From assembly GCA_002695185.1 (NCBI GenBank), contig NZOF01000130.1:1-23888 (forward strand): a stretch of DNA of 23,888 nucleotides, in the 5' to 3' direction. This DNA comes from Erythrobacter sp. (GTDB lineage: Bacteria; Pseudomonadota; Alphaproteobacteria; Sphingomonadales; Sphingomonadaceae). Within the stretch, counting starts at the first letter, position 1. Each line of letters begins with the position of its first letter. Below, one piece after another: positions 1-8,519 of the stretch. Below the pieces are notes generated by a model, which was not told the origin of the DNA, made no database searches, and was given only the letters and a program-made list of their open reading frames with translations. Made by a program: the position numbers and the translations under genes.

Positions 1-1
1 C

Positions 2-256
2 ACCAGCGCGATCGCGATGGCGGAAGCCTATCTGGGCGACCAGAAGCGCATCCTGCCCTGCGCCAGCTATGTCGAAGGCAAATACGGCCTCGACGGTCTC
101 TATGTCGGCGTCCCCACCGTGATCGGCGCGGGCGGCACCGAGGAAGTTATCGAGATCGAGCTGTCGGACGAGGAAAAGAGCAACCTTAAGGTTTCGACCG
201 ACGCGGTCGAGGAACTGCTGGAGGCCTGCAAGGGGTTAGACAGCAGCCTGAATTAA
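2..256 (+). CDS. mdh: malate dehydrogenase, C-terminal part (5' end outside window)
   Basis: Converts malate and NAD to oxaloacetate in the TCA cycle, in the cytoplasm. Only the last 84 residues are present; the frame is open to the left edge, reading [14 protein letters not shown] before the first internal Met. The segments [26 protein letters not shown] and [12 protein letters not shown] match the end of the LDH-like (type III) bacterial malate dehydrogenases. The nucleotide-binding domain and the catalytic His lie upstream and cannot be checked. It is the first visible gene of the TCA operon and is followed after 43 bases by an unrelated AT-richer gene rather than directly by sucC or sucD. 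Confidence 0.93.
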   Translation, partial: TSAIAMAEAYLGDQKRILPCASYVEGKYGLDGLYVGVPTVIGAGGTEEVIEIELSDEEKSNLKVSTDAVEELLEACKGLDSSLN

Positions 257-299
257 ATTTGCTCTTCGGGAATTACGACCCTACCAACGAGGTACAACG

Positions 300-1076
300 G
301 TGCAAGTTTGCGAAATATACATTGCGAGATCAAGGTATAGTTCGGAAGACTATGCCGAATTCTGCCATGGTTTATGGGAATTTTCTAATAGATGCTACGA
401 AAAAGGCGGTTTCACTAGCGATGAACTACCCCGCGAACTGCTGATAAGCTCTCATCTTTCGGCCACATGGGGTCAAATGGCTCAAAATGGGGTATTGGGG
501 TATTTCCACAATTCGATTTTGAATAGCTGGGAGGATTCCGGACATCGCTCGTATTTTCTGAAAGAATTGGCAGACGAGGGGCTTGGCCTAATCGGCGCCG
601 ATGATCACCGCGAGATTTTCCGTCGAATTTGGGCGCTTTTCGAGCAAAATCGATTTTTGCTGGAAGAATTGCATGGCGCCGGGAAGTTCTATGCGGGTGG
701 CTACCTCTCGCCTGACATATCTGAGGACATCAGAAAGCAAGCGTCGGACCTTGAATCCGAGTGGTATGGGGAGAAATTCGACGAGACTCAAAGGGTTTTC
801 TTCAACAAGCATCGCACTTGGTTGAATTCGCTAAACAATTTCCATGTTTTAGACCCTGAAGAGTACGAACAAAAAATGGAGACGCTCTGCGCCAGTAACC
901 CGCTGCGTCAAGAGCGGCTCCACGAACTCGAGAGGCTTCGTATTGTGGAGTTGGCTAAGTATAACGCCTTCAACAAGAAGCAGGCTCAAGCGAAGGCCGC
1001 GATTACGAGAAGAGCCTTTAATCCAACTTTCTTCGAGAGGATGGCTGATCGCCTTTCGAAATATGTTCGCAGTTAA
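300..1076 (+). CDS. hypothetical protein, weakly DMP19/DUF4375-like, inserted in TCA operon
   Basis: A 258-residue soluble protein of unknown function. The start is GTG at 300, with a Shine-Dalgarno-like gagg at 289-292; the stop TAA at 1074-1076 overlaps the aaggag of sucD. No signal peptide or membrane segment is visible. Residues about 55-115 carry the pattern Q-NG-YF-NS followed by a helix and IGADDHREIF-R-WALFEQN, which resembles the NGGF-Q-FYNS...IGA core of the DMP19/DUF4375 family. This is a weak impression by eye. The C-terminal third is charged and probably helical and ends basic. Base composition differs from its neighbours: bases 301-360 are 40% GC and 481-540 are 45%, against 67% for 1141-1200 in sucD. 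This suggests acquisition by transfer. The coding assignment is supported by open frame, SD and fit; the function is not known. Confidence 0.75.
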   Translation: MQVCEIYIARSRYSSEDYAEFCHGLWEFSNRCYEKGGFTSDELPRELLISSHLSATWGQMAQNGVLGYFHNSILNSWEDSGHRSYFLKELADEGLGLIGADDHREIFRRIWALFEQNRFLLEELHGAGKFYAGGYLSPDISEDIRKQASDLESEWYGEKFDETQRVFFNKHRTWLNSLNNFHVLDPEEYEQKMETLCASNPLRQERLHELERLRIVELAKYNAFNKKQAQAKAAITRRAFNPTFFERMADRLSKYVRS

Positions 1077-1085
1077 GGAGCAGTA

Positions 1086-1976
1086 ATGTCCATCCTCGTA
1101 GATAAAAAGACCAAGGTCATCACCCAGGGTATGACCGGCAACACCGGCACCTTCCACACGCAGCAGGCGCTCGATTACGGGACGCAGATGGTTGCGGGTG
1201 TGACGCCGGGCAAAGGCGGCACCGACCACATCGGCCTGCCGCAGTTCAACACCGTCAAGGAAGCCAAGGCCGAAACCGGCGCGACCGCATCGTGCATTTA
1301 CGTGCCGCCGCCTTTTGCGGCCGACGCCATCCTTGAAGCGATCGACGCCGAGATGGAACTGATCGTTGCCATTACCGAAGGCATTCCGGTGCTCGACATG
1401 GTCAAGGTGAAGGCTGCCCTCACCGGCTCCAAATCGCGCCTGATCGGCCCGAACTGTCCCGGCGTGCTGACGCCCGGCGAATGCAAGATTGGCATCATGC
1501 CCGGCTCGATCTTCAAGAAGGGCAGCGTCGGCGTGGTTTCGCGCTCGGGCACGCTGACTTATGAAGCCGTCCACCAGACCACCATGGTCGGCCTTGGCCA
1601 GACCACGGCTGTCGGCATCGGCGGCGACCCGGTCAACGGCACCAATTTCATCGACGTGCTCGACCTCTTCCTCGACGACGACGATACCAAGTCGATCATC
1701 ATGATCGGCGAGATTGGCGGCAGCGCGGAAGAAGAAGCCGCAGCCTTCATCAAGGAACAGGCTTCCAAGGGCCGCAAGAAGCCGATGGTCGGTTTCATCG
1801 CAGGCCGTACGGCCCCTCCGGGCCGCCGTATGGGCCACGCTGGCGCCATCGTTTCGGGCGGCCAGGGCGGCGCGGACGACAAGATTGCGGCGATGGAAGA
1901 TGCGGGCATCCGCGTCTCGCCCTCGCCCAGCGAACTCGGCACCACGCTCGACGCGATGCTGAAGGAACTCGCCTGA
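1086..1976 (+). CDS. sucD: succinyl-CoA ligase (ADP/GDP-forming) subunit alpha
   Basis: The alpha subunit of succinyl-CoA synthetase, which with SucC makes succinate, CoA and a nucleoside triphosphate from succinyl-CoA. It has 296 residues, close to the usual 290. The N-terminal CoA-binding fold carries [13 protein letters not shown]. The ligase region has LIGPNCPGV (about 119-127) and SRSGTLTYE (about 152-160). The phosphorylated His is His251 in [10 protein letters not shown] strong SD (aaggag, 1075-1080) lies 5 bases before ATG. The beta subunit gene sucC is not in this window, so the partner must come from elsewhere, or from just left of mdh. The gene lies between the inserted hypothetical gene and sucA. 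Confidence 0.97.
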   Translation: MSILVDKKTKVITQGMTGNTGTFHTQQALDYGTQMVAGVTPGKGGTDHIGLPQFNTVKEAKAETGATASCIYVPPPFAADAILEAIDAEMELIVAITEGIPVLDMVKVKAALTGSKSRLIGPNCPGVLTPGECKIGIMPGSIFKKGSVGVVSRSGTLTYEAVHQTTMVGLGQTTAVGIGGDPVNGTNFIDVLDLFLDDDDTKSIIMIGEIGGSAEEEAAAFIKEQASKGRKKPMVGFIAGRTAPPGRRMGHAGAIVSGGQGGADDKIAAMEDAGIRVSPSPSELGTTLDAMLKELA

Positions 1977-1983
1977 TCACGCA

Positions 1984-2022
1984 GCGCGGAAAGGTTTTCT
2001 CCTCCCCGGGAGCCTTCCGCGC
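1984..2022 (+). other. stem-loop in the sucD-sucA spacer
   Basis: An inverted repeat in the 101-base gap between sucD and sucA. gcgcggaaagg (1984-1994) can pair with ccttccgcgc (2013-2022), with one bulged A and an 18-base loop. No T-run follows, so it is not a standard rho-independent terminator. It could be a processing or stability element separating sucD mRNA from the OGDH genes. Function is inferred only. Confidence 0.45.
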
Positions 2023-2077
2023 CGCCGAGGCATTGGCAGTATGAGCCGACACGCAGGTCGGCGCGAAAGGTGACCCG

Positions 2078-4912
2078 ATGGGTAACGAGAGCCAGAATTT
2101 TCTGCCCGAGATGGGCGACCAGGAGGGCCCGCAGCAGGGTCCGAGCTGGGGTAACCCAAGCTGGCTGCAGCAAGTGGTCGACAGCGATGCGGATCTGACC
2201 GCAGCGCTCGACCCCACGCAGATGCGCATTGCTGTCAAACAGGCGGCGGAAAAGGCCGGTAAGGCTGCCGATCCCAAGGCTATCGAACAGGCAGCCGACG
2301 ACAGCATCAGGGCGATGCTGCTGGTGCGGCTCTACCGTGTGCGCGGGCATCTCGCTGCCGATCTCGACCCGCTGGGCCTTTCGCATCGCGACATTCCCGA
2401 AGACCTCACGCTCGAATGGCATGGCTTTCAGGGTCAGGAAGACCGTGAGGTTTATGTCGGCGGCGTATTCGGTTTCGAATGGGTCACCGTGGGTGAGCTT
2501 TACCGCGTCCTGCGCGAGACCTACTGCGGCAAGGTCGGTCTCGAATACATGCATATCTCGGATACGGAGGAACGCCGTTTCCTCCAGGACAAGTTCGAGA
2601 CGCCGGAAGACACAATCCAGTTCACCGAGGAAGGCAAACGCGCCATTCTCGCAGCCGTGATCCGCGGCGAGCAGTACGAGAAGTTCCTCGGCAAGAAGTA
2701 CGTCGGCACCAAGCGTTTCGGTCTCGATGGCGGTGAAAGCATGATCCCGGCGCTGGAAGCCGTGATCAAATACGGCGGCCAGCTGGGCGTGCGCGAGATC
2801 ATCTACGGAATGGCCCACCGTGGCCGCCTGAACGTGCTCGCCAACGTCATGGGCAAGCCCTACAAGGTTATTTTCCACGAATTTTCGGGCGGTTCTTCCA
2901 ATCCCGATGATGTCGGCGGCTCGGGTGATGTGAAATACCATCTCGGGACCAGCACCGACCGTACATTCGACGGCATCGATGTGCACATGAGCCTCGTGCC
3001 CAACCCCAGCCATCTCGAAGCGGTGAACCCCGTCGTGCTCGGCAAAAGCCGCGCCCAGCAGGCCATCCGTGACGATCTCAAGAAGCATGAGCAGGTTCTG
3101 CCCGTGCTTCTCCATGGCGACGCGGCCTTCGCGGGCCAGGGTATCGTGTGGGAATGTCTCGGCTTCTCGGGCGTGCGCGGCTACAATACCGGCGGGTGCC
3201 TGCATTTCGTCATCAACAACCAGATCGGCTTTACGACCAGCCCGCAGTTTGCGCGTTCATCACCCTACCCCAGCGATGTGGCCAAGGGTGTTCAGGCGCC
3301 GATTCTTCACGTTAATGGCGACGATCCGGAAGCGGTCACCTTCGCCTGCAAGCTGGCAATCGAATATCGCCAGACCTTCGGCCGCGACATCGTGATCGAT
3401 ATGTGGTGCTATCGCCGCTTCGGCCATAACGAGGGCGACGAACCCAAGTTTACCCAGCCGGTGATGTACGATGAAATCCGTAAGCACCCGAAGGTTAGCG
3501 AGCTCTATACGAAGCGGCTCGAAGCCGAAGGCGTGATCGACAAAGGCTATGCCGACGGCCTCTGCGCGGAATTCAACGAACACCTCGAGGAAGAATTCAC
3601 TGCATCGAAGGACTACAAGCCGAACGAGGCCGACTGGTTCGGTGGGCGCTGGGCAGGCATGAACAAGCCGGCCGATCCCGAAACGGCGCGCCGCAATGTG
3701 GATTCGGGCATCGATAAGAAGCTGTTCGACAGCCTTGGCCGCACGCTTACGACCGTGCCGGACGATGTGACCATTCACAAGACGCTGGGCCGCGTGCTCG
3801 ACGCCAAGCGCGAAATGTTCGCCAGCGGCGAAGGTTTCGATTGGGCGACGGGCGAAGCGCTCGCCTTCGGCAGTCTGGTGACCGAGGGTTTCGGCGTCCG
3901 TCTTTCAGGCCAGGATTCGGGCCGCGGTACCTTCAGCCAGCGTCATGCCGTCTGGATCGACCAGCAGGACGAGGGTAAGTATATTCCGCTCTCCACCCTG
4001 CCCCACGGCAAGTTCGAGGTCTACGACAGCCCGCTTTCTGAATACGGCGTGCTCGGCTTCGAATATGGCTTCGCCATGGCGGATCCGAAGAGCCTGGTGA
4101 TGTGGGAAGCGCAGTTCGGCGATTTCGCCAACGGCGCGCAGATCATCATCGACCAGTTCATTGCCGCCGGCGAAGTAAAATGGCTGCGTGCAAATGGCCT
4201 CGTCCTGCTGCTGCCGCATGGTTACGAAGGCCAGGGGCCAGAACACAGCTCGGCACGTCTCGAACGCTTTCTGCAGCTCTGTGCAAACGACAACATCCAG
4301 GTCTGCAACATCACCACTCCGGCGAACTATTTCCATGTTCTTCGCCGCCAGATGTTGCGATCTTTCCGCAAGCCGCTGGTCATCATGACCCCCAAATCGC
4401 TCCTTCGCCATCCGCTGGCGAAATCGAGCGCCAAGGAGTTCATGGACGATCATCACTTCATGCGGATCAAGTCGGATCTGACCGAGATCGAGGACAGCAA
4501 GGTCAAACGCCTCGTCCTGTGCAGCGGAAAGGTCGCCTACGATCTCATGCAGCGCCGCGACGAAGCCGAAATGGATGACGTTTCGATCGTGCGTATCGAA
4601 CAGCTCTATCCTTTCCCAGGCGAACCGCTGGCTGCGCGCCTCGAACGGATGACCAATCTGGAAACCATCGTATGGTGCCAGGAAGAGCCGAAGAACAACG
4701 GCGCATGGTTCTTCGTCGATCGCCTGATCGAAGAAGCCGCGACCAAGGCCGGCAAGGATGGTATGCGTCCCTGCTATGCCGGCCGCGAAGTCGCCGCATC
4801 ACCTGCTACCGGCTTTGCCAGCCGCCACCAGATCCAGCAGGAAGCACTCGTGAATATCGCGCTCGGCTTGAATGACGGCGACAATTCCGCCGCCACCAGC
4901 ACGTGCGATTGA
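2078..4912 (+). CDS. sucA: 2-oxoglutarate dehydrogenase E1 component (ThDP-dependent)
   Basis: The E1 component decarboxylates 2-oxoglutarate with thiamine diphosphate and passes the succinyl group to the lipoyl arm of SucB. At 944 residues it has normal length for the family. Visible landmarks: the short N-terminal segment with SWLQQV (E2-binding region of the family), LLVRLYRVRGHLAADLDPLG, GMAHRGRLNVLANV (Met at 245), HGDAAFAGQG (346-355), and the cofactor/metal region YRRFGHNEGDEP (RR at 446-447). The C-terminal transketolase-like part has VWIDQQDEGKY and LLPHGYEGQGPEHSSAR. The start is ATG with aaaggtga upstream (2066-2073). It is followed after 27 bases by sucB, consistent with one transcript for the complex. 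Confidence 0.98.
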   Translation: MGNESQNFLPEMGDQEGPQQGPSWGNPSWLQQVVDSDADLTAALDPTQMRIAVKQAAEKAGKAADPKAIEQAADDSIRAMLLVRLYRVRGHLAADLDPLGLSHRDIPEDLTLEWHGFQGQEDREVYVGGVFGFEWVTVGELYRVLRETYCGKVGLEYMHISDTEERRFLQDKFETPEDTIQFTEEGKRAILAAVIRGEQYEKFLGKKYVGTKRFGLDGGESMIPALEAVIKYGGQLGVREIIYGMAHRGRLNVLANVMGKPYKVIFHEFSGGSSNPDDVGGSGDVKYHLGTSTDRTFDGIDVHMSLVPNPSHLEAVNPVVLGKSRAQQAIRDDLKKHEQVLPVLLHGDAAFAGQGIVWECLGFSGVRGYNTGGCLHFVINNQIGFTTSPQFARSSPYPSDVAKGVQAPILHVNGDDPEAVTFACKLAIEYRQTFGRDIVIDMWCYRRFGHNEGDEPKFTQPVMYDEIRKHPKVSELYTKRLEAEGVIDKGYADGLCAEFNEHLEEEFTASKDYKPNEADWFGGRWAGMNKPADPETARRNVDSGIDKKLFDSLGRTLTTVPDDVTIHKTLGRVLDAKREMFASGEGFDWATGEALAFGSLVTEGFGVRLSGQDSGRGTFSQRHAVWIDQQDEGKYIPLSTLPHGKFEVYDSPLSEYGVLGFEYGFAMADPKSLVMWEAQFGDFANGAQIIIDQFIAAGEVKWLRANGLVLLLPHGYEGQGPEHSSARLERFLQLCANDNIQVCNITTPANYFHVLRRQMLRSFRKPLVIMTPKSLLRHPLAKSSAKEFMDDHHFMRIKSDLTEIEDSKVKRLVLCSGKVAYDLMQRRDEAEMDDVSIVRIEQLYPFPGEPLAARLERMTNLETIVWCQEEPKNNGAWFFVDRLIEEAATKAGKDGMRPCYAGREVAASPATGFASRHQIQQEALVNIALGLNDGDNSAATSTCD

Positions 4913-4939
4913 TTGAGGCCTGAAAAGGAACATTAAGCC

Positions 4940-6172
4940 ATGGCCACAGAAGTCAAAGTCCCCACGCTCGGCGAGAGCGTAACCGAAGCATCCATCGGCG
5001 AACTGCTGAAGAATGTCGGCGACGCGGTTGCAGTCGACGAGCCGATCGTCAGCCTGGAAACCGACAAGGTCGCCGTCGAGGCGCCCTCGCCAGTTGCCGG
5101 TGTGATCAAGGAATTCAAGGTCGCCGTCGGCGACACCGTCGAAGTTGGCGCAGTACTAGCTGTTGTTGAGGAAGGCGCTGCGCCGTCAGCTTCTGGCAGC
5201 GAAGCTGGCCGCGCCAAGGAAGAACGCGAAGAAGGCCAGAAGGAACGCGAGGAAACACCCGCTCCCGCAGCATCGTCGGATGCATCGCAGACTCTTTCGC
5301 CTGCAGTGCGCCGCGCCGTCCTGGAACACGGTGTCGATCCTTCCACCATCAAGGGCACCGGTAAGGACGGCCGCCTGACCAAGGAAGACGTGATCGCGGC
5401 TGCCAAGGCCAAGGGCGACAGCCCGGCACCTGCTCCATCGGCGCCTGCCCCGGCTCCCGCTGCAACCGGCGAACGCCGCGAGGAACGCGTAAAGATGACG
5501 CGCATGCGTCAGACGATCGCCAAACGTTTGAAGGGTGCGCAAGACAACGCAGCCCTGCTCACGACCTTCAACGATGTCGACATGTCTGCCGTCATGGAGG
5601 CCCGCACCAAATACAAGGACATCTTCGCCAAAAAGCACGATATCCGTCTCGGCTTTATGGGTTTCTTTGCCAAGGCCGCCTGCCTTGCACTGAAGGACGT
5701 GCCCGCGGTCAATGCCTATATCGAAGGCGATGAGATCGTCTACCACGATTACGTGGACATCTCGGTCGCTGTCAGCGCGCCCAATGGCCTCGTCGTTCCG
5801 GTCATCCGCGACGCGCAGGACAAGGGCTTTGCGCGTATCGAGAAGGACATCGCTGACTTCGGCAAGCGCGCCAAGGAAGGCACGCTGACGATGGAAGACA
5901 TGAAGGGCGGTACCTTCACCATTTCCAACGGCGGCGTTTTCGGATCGCTGATGTCGACCCCGATCATCAATCCGCCGCAGAGCGCCGTGCTCGGCCTCCA
6001 CCGCATTGAGGATCGCCCGGTCGTCGTGGACGGCGAAATCGTCATCCGTCCGATGATGTACATCGCCCTGTCCTACGACCACCGACTGATCGACGGCCGC
6101 GAGGCTGTCACCGCCCTGAAAATCATCAAGGAAGCGATCGAAGATCCGACCCGGATGCTGATCGACCTCTGA
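4940..6172 (+). CDS. sucB: 2-oxoglutarate dehydrogenase E2, dihydrolipoyllysine succinyltransferase
   Basis: The core of the OGDH complex; it moves the succinyl group from lipoate to CoA. It has 410 residues. The lipoyl domain is at about 2-77 with the lipoylated Lys43 in [10 protein letters not shown] flexible linker follows, then the peripheral-subunit-binding domain at about 118-155 ([21 protein letters not shown]), then a second Pro/Ala linker (about 158-175). The catalytic acyltransferase domain runs to the end with [12 protein letters not shown], giving His381 and Asp385 as catalytic residues. The SD is aaaagga at about 4922-4928. Oddity: the first linker contains a highly charged stretch ([14 protein letters not shown]) instead of the usual Ala/Pro sequence. 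lpdA starts 10 bases after the stop. Confidence 0.98.
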   Translation: MATEVKVPTLGESVTEASIGELLKNVGDAVAVDEPIVSLETDKVAVEAPSPVAGVIKEFKVAVGDTVEVGAVLAVVEEGAAPSASGSEAGRAKEEREEGQKEREETPAPAASSDASQTLSPAVRRAVLEHGVDPSTIKGTGKDGRLTKEDVIAAAKAKGDSPAPAPSAPAPAPAATGERREERVKMTRMRQTIAKRLKGAQDNAALLTTFNDVDMSAVMEARTKYKDIFAKKHDIRLGFMGFFAKAACLALKDVPAVNAYIEGDEIVYHDYVDISVAVSAPNGLVVPVIRDAQDKGFARIEKDIADFGKRAKEGTLTMEDMKGGTFTISNGGVFGSLMSTPIINPPQSAVLGLHRIEDRPVVVDGEIVIRPMMYIALSYDHRLIDGREAVTALKIIKEAIEDPTRMLIDL

Positions 6173-6182
6173 GGAAAGACAC

Positions 6183-7595
6183 ATGGCTGAATACGACTAC
6201 GACGTTCTCGTCATCGGCGCTGGCCCGGGTGGCTATGTTGCCGCGATCCGTGCTGCACAGCTCGGCCTCAAGACCGCATGCGCCGAAAGCCGCGAAACCT
6301 TGGGCGGCACCTGTCTCAACGTGGGTTGCATACCTTCCAAGGCGATGCTGCACGCATCCGAGTTCTTCGATGCCGCGGCGAACGGCGCAATGGCTGATAT
6401 GGGCATTGAAGTTGCGCCGAAACTCAATCTCGACAAGATGCATGCCCAGCGCCGTGATGCGGTAAAGGGTCTGACTGGGGGGATCGAGTTCCTGTTCAAG
6501 AAGAACAAGGTCGATTGGAAAAAGGGCCATGCCACTTTCCAGGATGCCCATACTGTGAAGGTGGGCGACGAGACCGTAACCGCGAAGAACGTCATCATTG
6601 CCACCGGTTCCTCTGTTACCCCGCTGCCCGGGGTAGAAGTCGACAACGACGCACAGGTTGTGGTGGACTCCACCGGTGCGCTCGAGCTTGCCTCAGTACC
6701 GAAAAAGATGGTCGTCATCGGCGGCGGTGTAATCGGCCTGGAGCTGGGTTCTGTCTGGAATCGCCTCGGGGCCGAAGTGATCGTGGTCGAGTATCTCGAC
6801 AAGTTGCTGCCCGGCATGGACGATGATGTCCGCAAGGAAGCGGCCAAGATCTTCAAGAAGCAGGGTATGGAATTGCGTCTGTCGACCAAGGTCACAGGCT
6901 GCAGCGTCGACGGTAAGAAAGCCACACTGACGCTTGAACCTGCTGCTGGCGGCGATTCAGAAACGCTAGAAGCCGATTGCGTGCTGGTATCTATCGGCCG
7001 TCGTCCGAATACCGACGGCCTGAGCCTAGAAGCGATCGGTTTGGAAACGAACAAGCGTGGTCAAATAGAAGTCGATCATGATTTTCGCACCGCTGTCGAC
7101 GGCGTCTGGGCCATTGGCGATGTCGCCCCCGGCCCGATGCTCGCGCACAAGGCGGAGGATGAAGGCATTGCTTGCGCCGAGAATATTGCCGGGCAGACTG
7201 GTATCGTCAACCACGATATCATTCCGGGCGTGGTCTACACGTGGCCAGAATTCGCCGGCGTCGGTCTTACTACCGAAGAAGCCATCGAAAAGATGGGCGG
7301 CGACAAGACCAAGGTAAAAATCGGTAAGTTCCCGATGATGGCGAACAGCCGTGCCAAGACCAATCACGAACCCGATGGCTTCGTGAAGATCATCGCCGAA
7401 GCTGATACCGACCGGGTATTGGGCGTGTGGGCTATCGCCAGCGTGGCCGGTACAATGATTGCCCAGGCCGCACAGGCCATGGAATTTGGCGCGACGAGTG
7501 AAGACATCGCTTACACCTGCCACGCCCATCCGACGCATTCCGAAGCGATCAAGGAAGCAGCGATGGCCGTTCAGGGCAAGCCCATCCACGTTTAG
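6183..7595 (+). CDS. lpdA: dihydrolipoyl dehydrogenase (E3)
   Basis: This flavoenzyme re-oxidises dihydrolipoamide on SucB, giving NADH; in many bacteria it also serves pyruvate dehydrogenase and glycine cleavage. It has 470 residues. The FAD site is VIGAGPGGYVA (10-20). The redox disulfide is Cys44/Cys49 in GGTCLNVGCIPSKA. The NAD-binding glycine motif is VVIGGGVIGLELGSVW (from about 179). The second FAD motif is VWAIGDV. The C-terminal dimer-interface catalytic pair His449/Glu454 is in HAHPTHSE. The SD gaggaaag sits at 6171-6178, overlapping the sucB stop. It is the last gene of the complex; placement next to sucAB suggests the OGDH-linked isozyme. Confidence 0.98.
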   Translation: MAEYDYDVLVIGAGPGGYVAAIRAAQLGLKTACAESRETLGGTCLNVGCIPSKAMLHASEFFDAAANGAMADMGIEVAPKLNLDKMHAQRRDAVKGLTGGIEFLFKKNKVDWKKGHATFQDAHTVKVGDETVTAKNVIIATGSSVTPLPGVEVDNDAQVVVDSTGALELASVPKKMVVIGGGVIGLELGSVWNRLGAEVIVVEYLDKLLPGMDDDVRKEAAKIFKKQGMELRLSTKVTGCSVDGKKATLTLEPAAGGDSETLEADCVLVSIGRRPNTDGLSLEAIGLETNKRGQIEVDHDFRTAVDGVWAIGDVAPGPMLAHKAEDEGIACAENIAGQTGIVNHDIIPGVVYTWPEFAGVGLTTEEAIEKMGGDKTKVKIGKFPMMANSRAKTNHEPDGFVKIIAEADTDRVLGVWAIASVAGTMIAQAAQAMEFGATSEDIAYTCHAHPTHSEAIKEAAMAVQGKPIHV

Positions 7596-7610
7596 ACAAC
7601 ACATCCTTTC

Positions 7611-8444
7611 ATGAGCGAGAGGCGATCGATCCGGCGGACTTTAGAGCTCTCCCGGACGGTCGCCTTTCCAATTCTTGGCGGAGTGTTAGTGCTCCTGTGG
7701 CACGATGCCCCCAGACATTATGCTCTGGTGAATGGCGCTGCATTCCTGCTTGGTATGTTAGCAATACACTTTTGCCGTGCCCCGCTCACCATCGCGAACC
7801 TCCGTATGGTGAGCGTTGCCGTTCTAGTTGTCTTGGCCTTACCCGTTCTTACCGGGCCAGAAGTGGATGGTGTGACCCGGTGGTTGCCGCTGGGCCCACT
7901 CGCCTTGAATTCCGGGCTGCTAACGGTCCCATTGCTTGCTCTCACAGCCTCGCGGGACAAAAACTTGGGCTGGGCATTTCTGGCTGCTGCGCTCCTCATT
8001 GTCTCCATGCAGCCCGACGCTGCCACCGCTTTCGCGGTAACTGGGGCGTTGGGCGTCTCGGCGTGGACACAGCGACAATGGTGGGGATTATTATTCGCAA
8101 CGGCCGGGCTGATTGTCGGCAGCTTCCTCTTTCAGCTCCCTTCTCCTCCGTCGTTTCCATTCGTCGAATATCTGATCCCAATGCTTTGGCAGGAGATGGG
8201 GGTGCCAATCCAAGCTGTCGGCCTTGGAGTCCTCCTGCTCGCTCCAGTCTTCTACCTACTGAGGAGCAAGCACGGCTCGCCGCCGCAGAGGCAAGCGCTC
8301 ATCGTAGTCTATCTCGCATTTCTCGGATCGTCCTTCGTTGGCCCTTACCCCGTGCCTCTCGCTGGCTACGGAGCTTCGTCGATACTCGGCTTTATGATAG
8401 CTCTCGCTTATCTGTCCGAGCCGTCTCGCTCTGTAGATGACTGA
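7611..8444 (+). CDS. polytopic membrane protein, diverged short SEDS (FtsW/RodA)-like
   Basis: A 277-residue protein with about nine or ten hydrophobic segments. Three landmarks resemble SEDS peptidoglycan polymerases: GVTRWLPLGPLAL (87-99, compare G-RW--LG), SMQPDAATA (132-140, compare QPD-GTA) and PVPLAGYGASSILGFMIAL (247-265, compare PFVSYGGSSLL). FVEYLIPMLWQEMG (184-197) aligns without gaps to the family's HTDFIF--L-EE-G, placing Glu186 where the catalytic Asp would be. The protein is about 100 residues shorter than typical FtsW/RodA, and the region before that loop is mostly missing. It begins 15 bases after lpdA with no clear SD, so it may depend on read-through from the operon. Catalysis is doubtful. 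The membrane-protein call is firm; the SEDS relationship is my inference from motifs. Confidence 0.8.
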   Translation: MSERRSIRRTLELSRTVAFPILGGVLVLLWHDAPRHYALVNGAAFLLGMLAIHFCRAPLTIANLRMVSVAVLVVLALPVLTGPEVDGVTRWLPLGPLALNSGLLTVPLLALTASRDKNLGWAFLAAALLIVSMQPDAATAFAVTGALGVSAWTQRQWWGLLFATAGLIVGSFLFQLPSPPSFPFVEYLIPMLWQEMGVPIQAVGLGVLLLAPVFYLLRSKHGSPPQRQALIVVYLAFLGSSFVGPYPVPLAGYGASSILGFMIALAYLSEPSRSVDD

Positions 8445-8460
8445 GTGCTTCCTCGGGTGA

Positions 8461-8490
8461 TTGACTTGTATTCAATTCACTAAGGTGTAT
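8461..8490 (+). promoter_or_regulatory. possible promoter of the serine hydrolase gene
   Basis: ttgact (8461-8466) is a good -35 element, and gtgtat (8485-8490) or the nearby tattac (8488-8493) is a possible -10. The spacer to gtgtat is 18 bases. It lies in an AT-richer 75-base gap, followed by the strong SD gggagg at 8510-8515. The match is by eye. Confidence 0.35.
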
Positions 8491-8519
8491 TACTAGAGCA
8501 AGTCACCAAGGGAGGGACT

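Noticed and set aside
259..444. Short plus-strand frame starting 2 bases after mdh
   Set aside because: Overlaps the better supported 300-1076 gene in another frame and has no SD or family features.
849..1838. Minus-strand open frame (329 codons) opposite the hypothetical gene and sucD
   Set aside because: Shadow of sucD codons with a His/Asp/Arg-rich translation and no family match.
1559..3205. Long minus-strand open frame (548 codons) across sucD and sucA
   Set aside because: It lies antisense to two unmistakable enzymes; high-GC codon bias opens such frames, and the translation has no recognisable domain.
5186..6184. Minus-strand open frame (332 codons) opposite sucB
   Set aside because: Antisense shadow of a fully conserved E2 gene.
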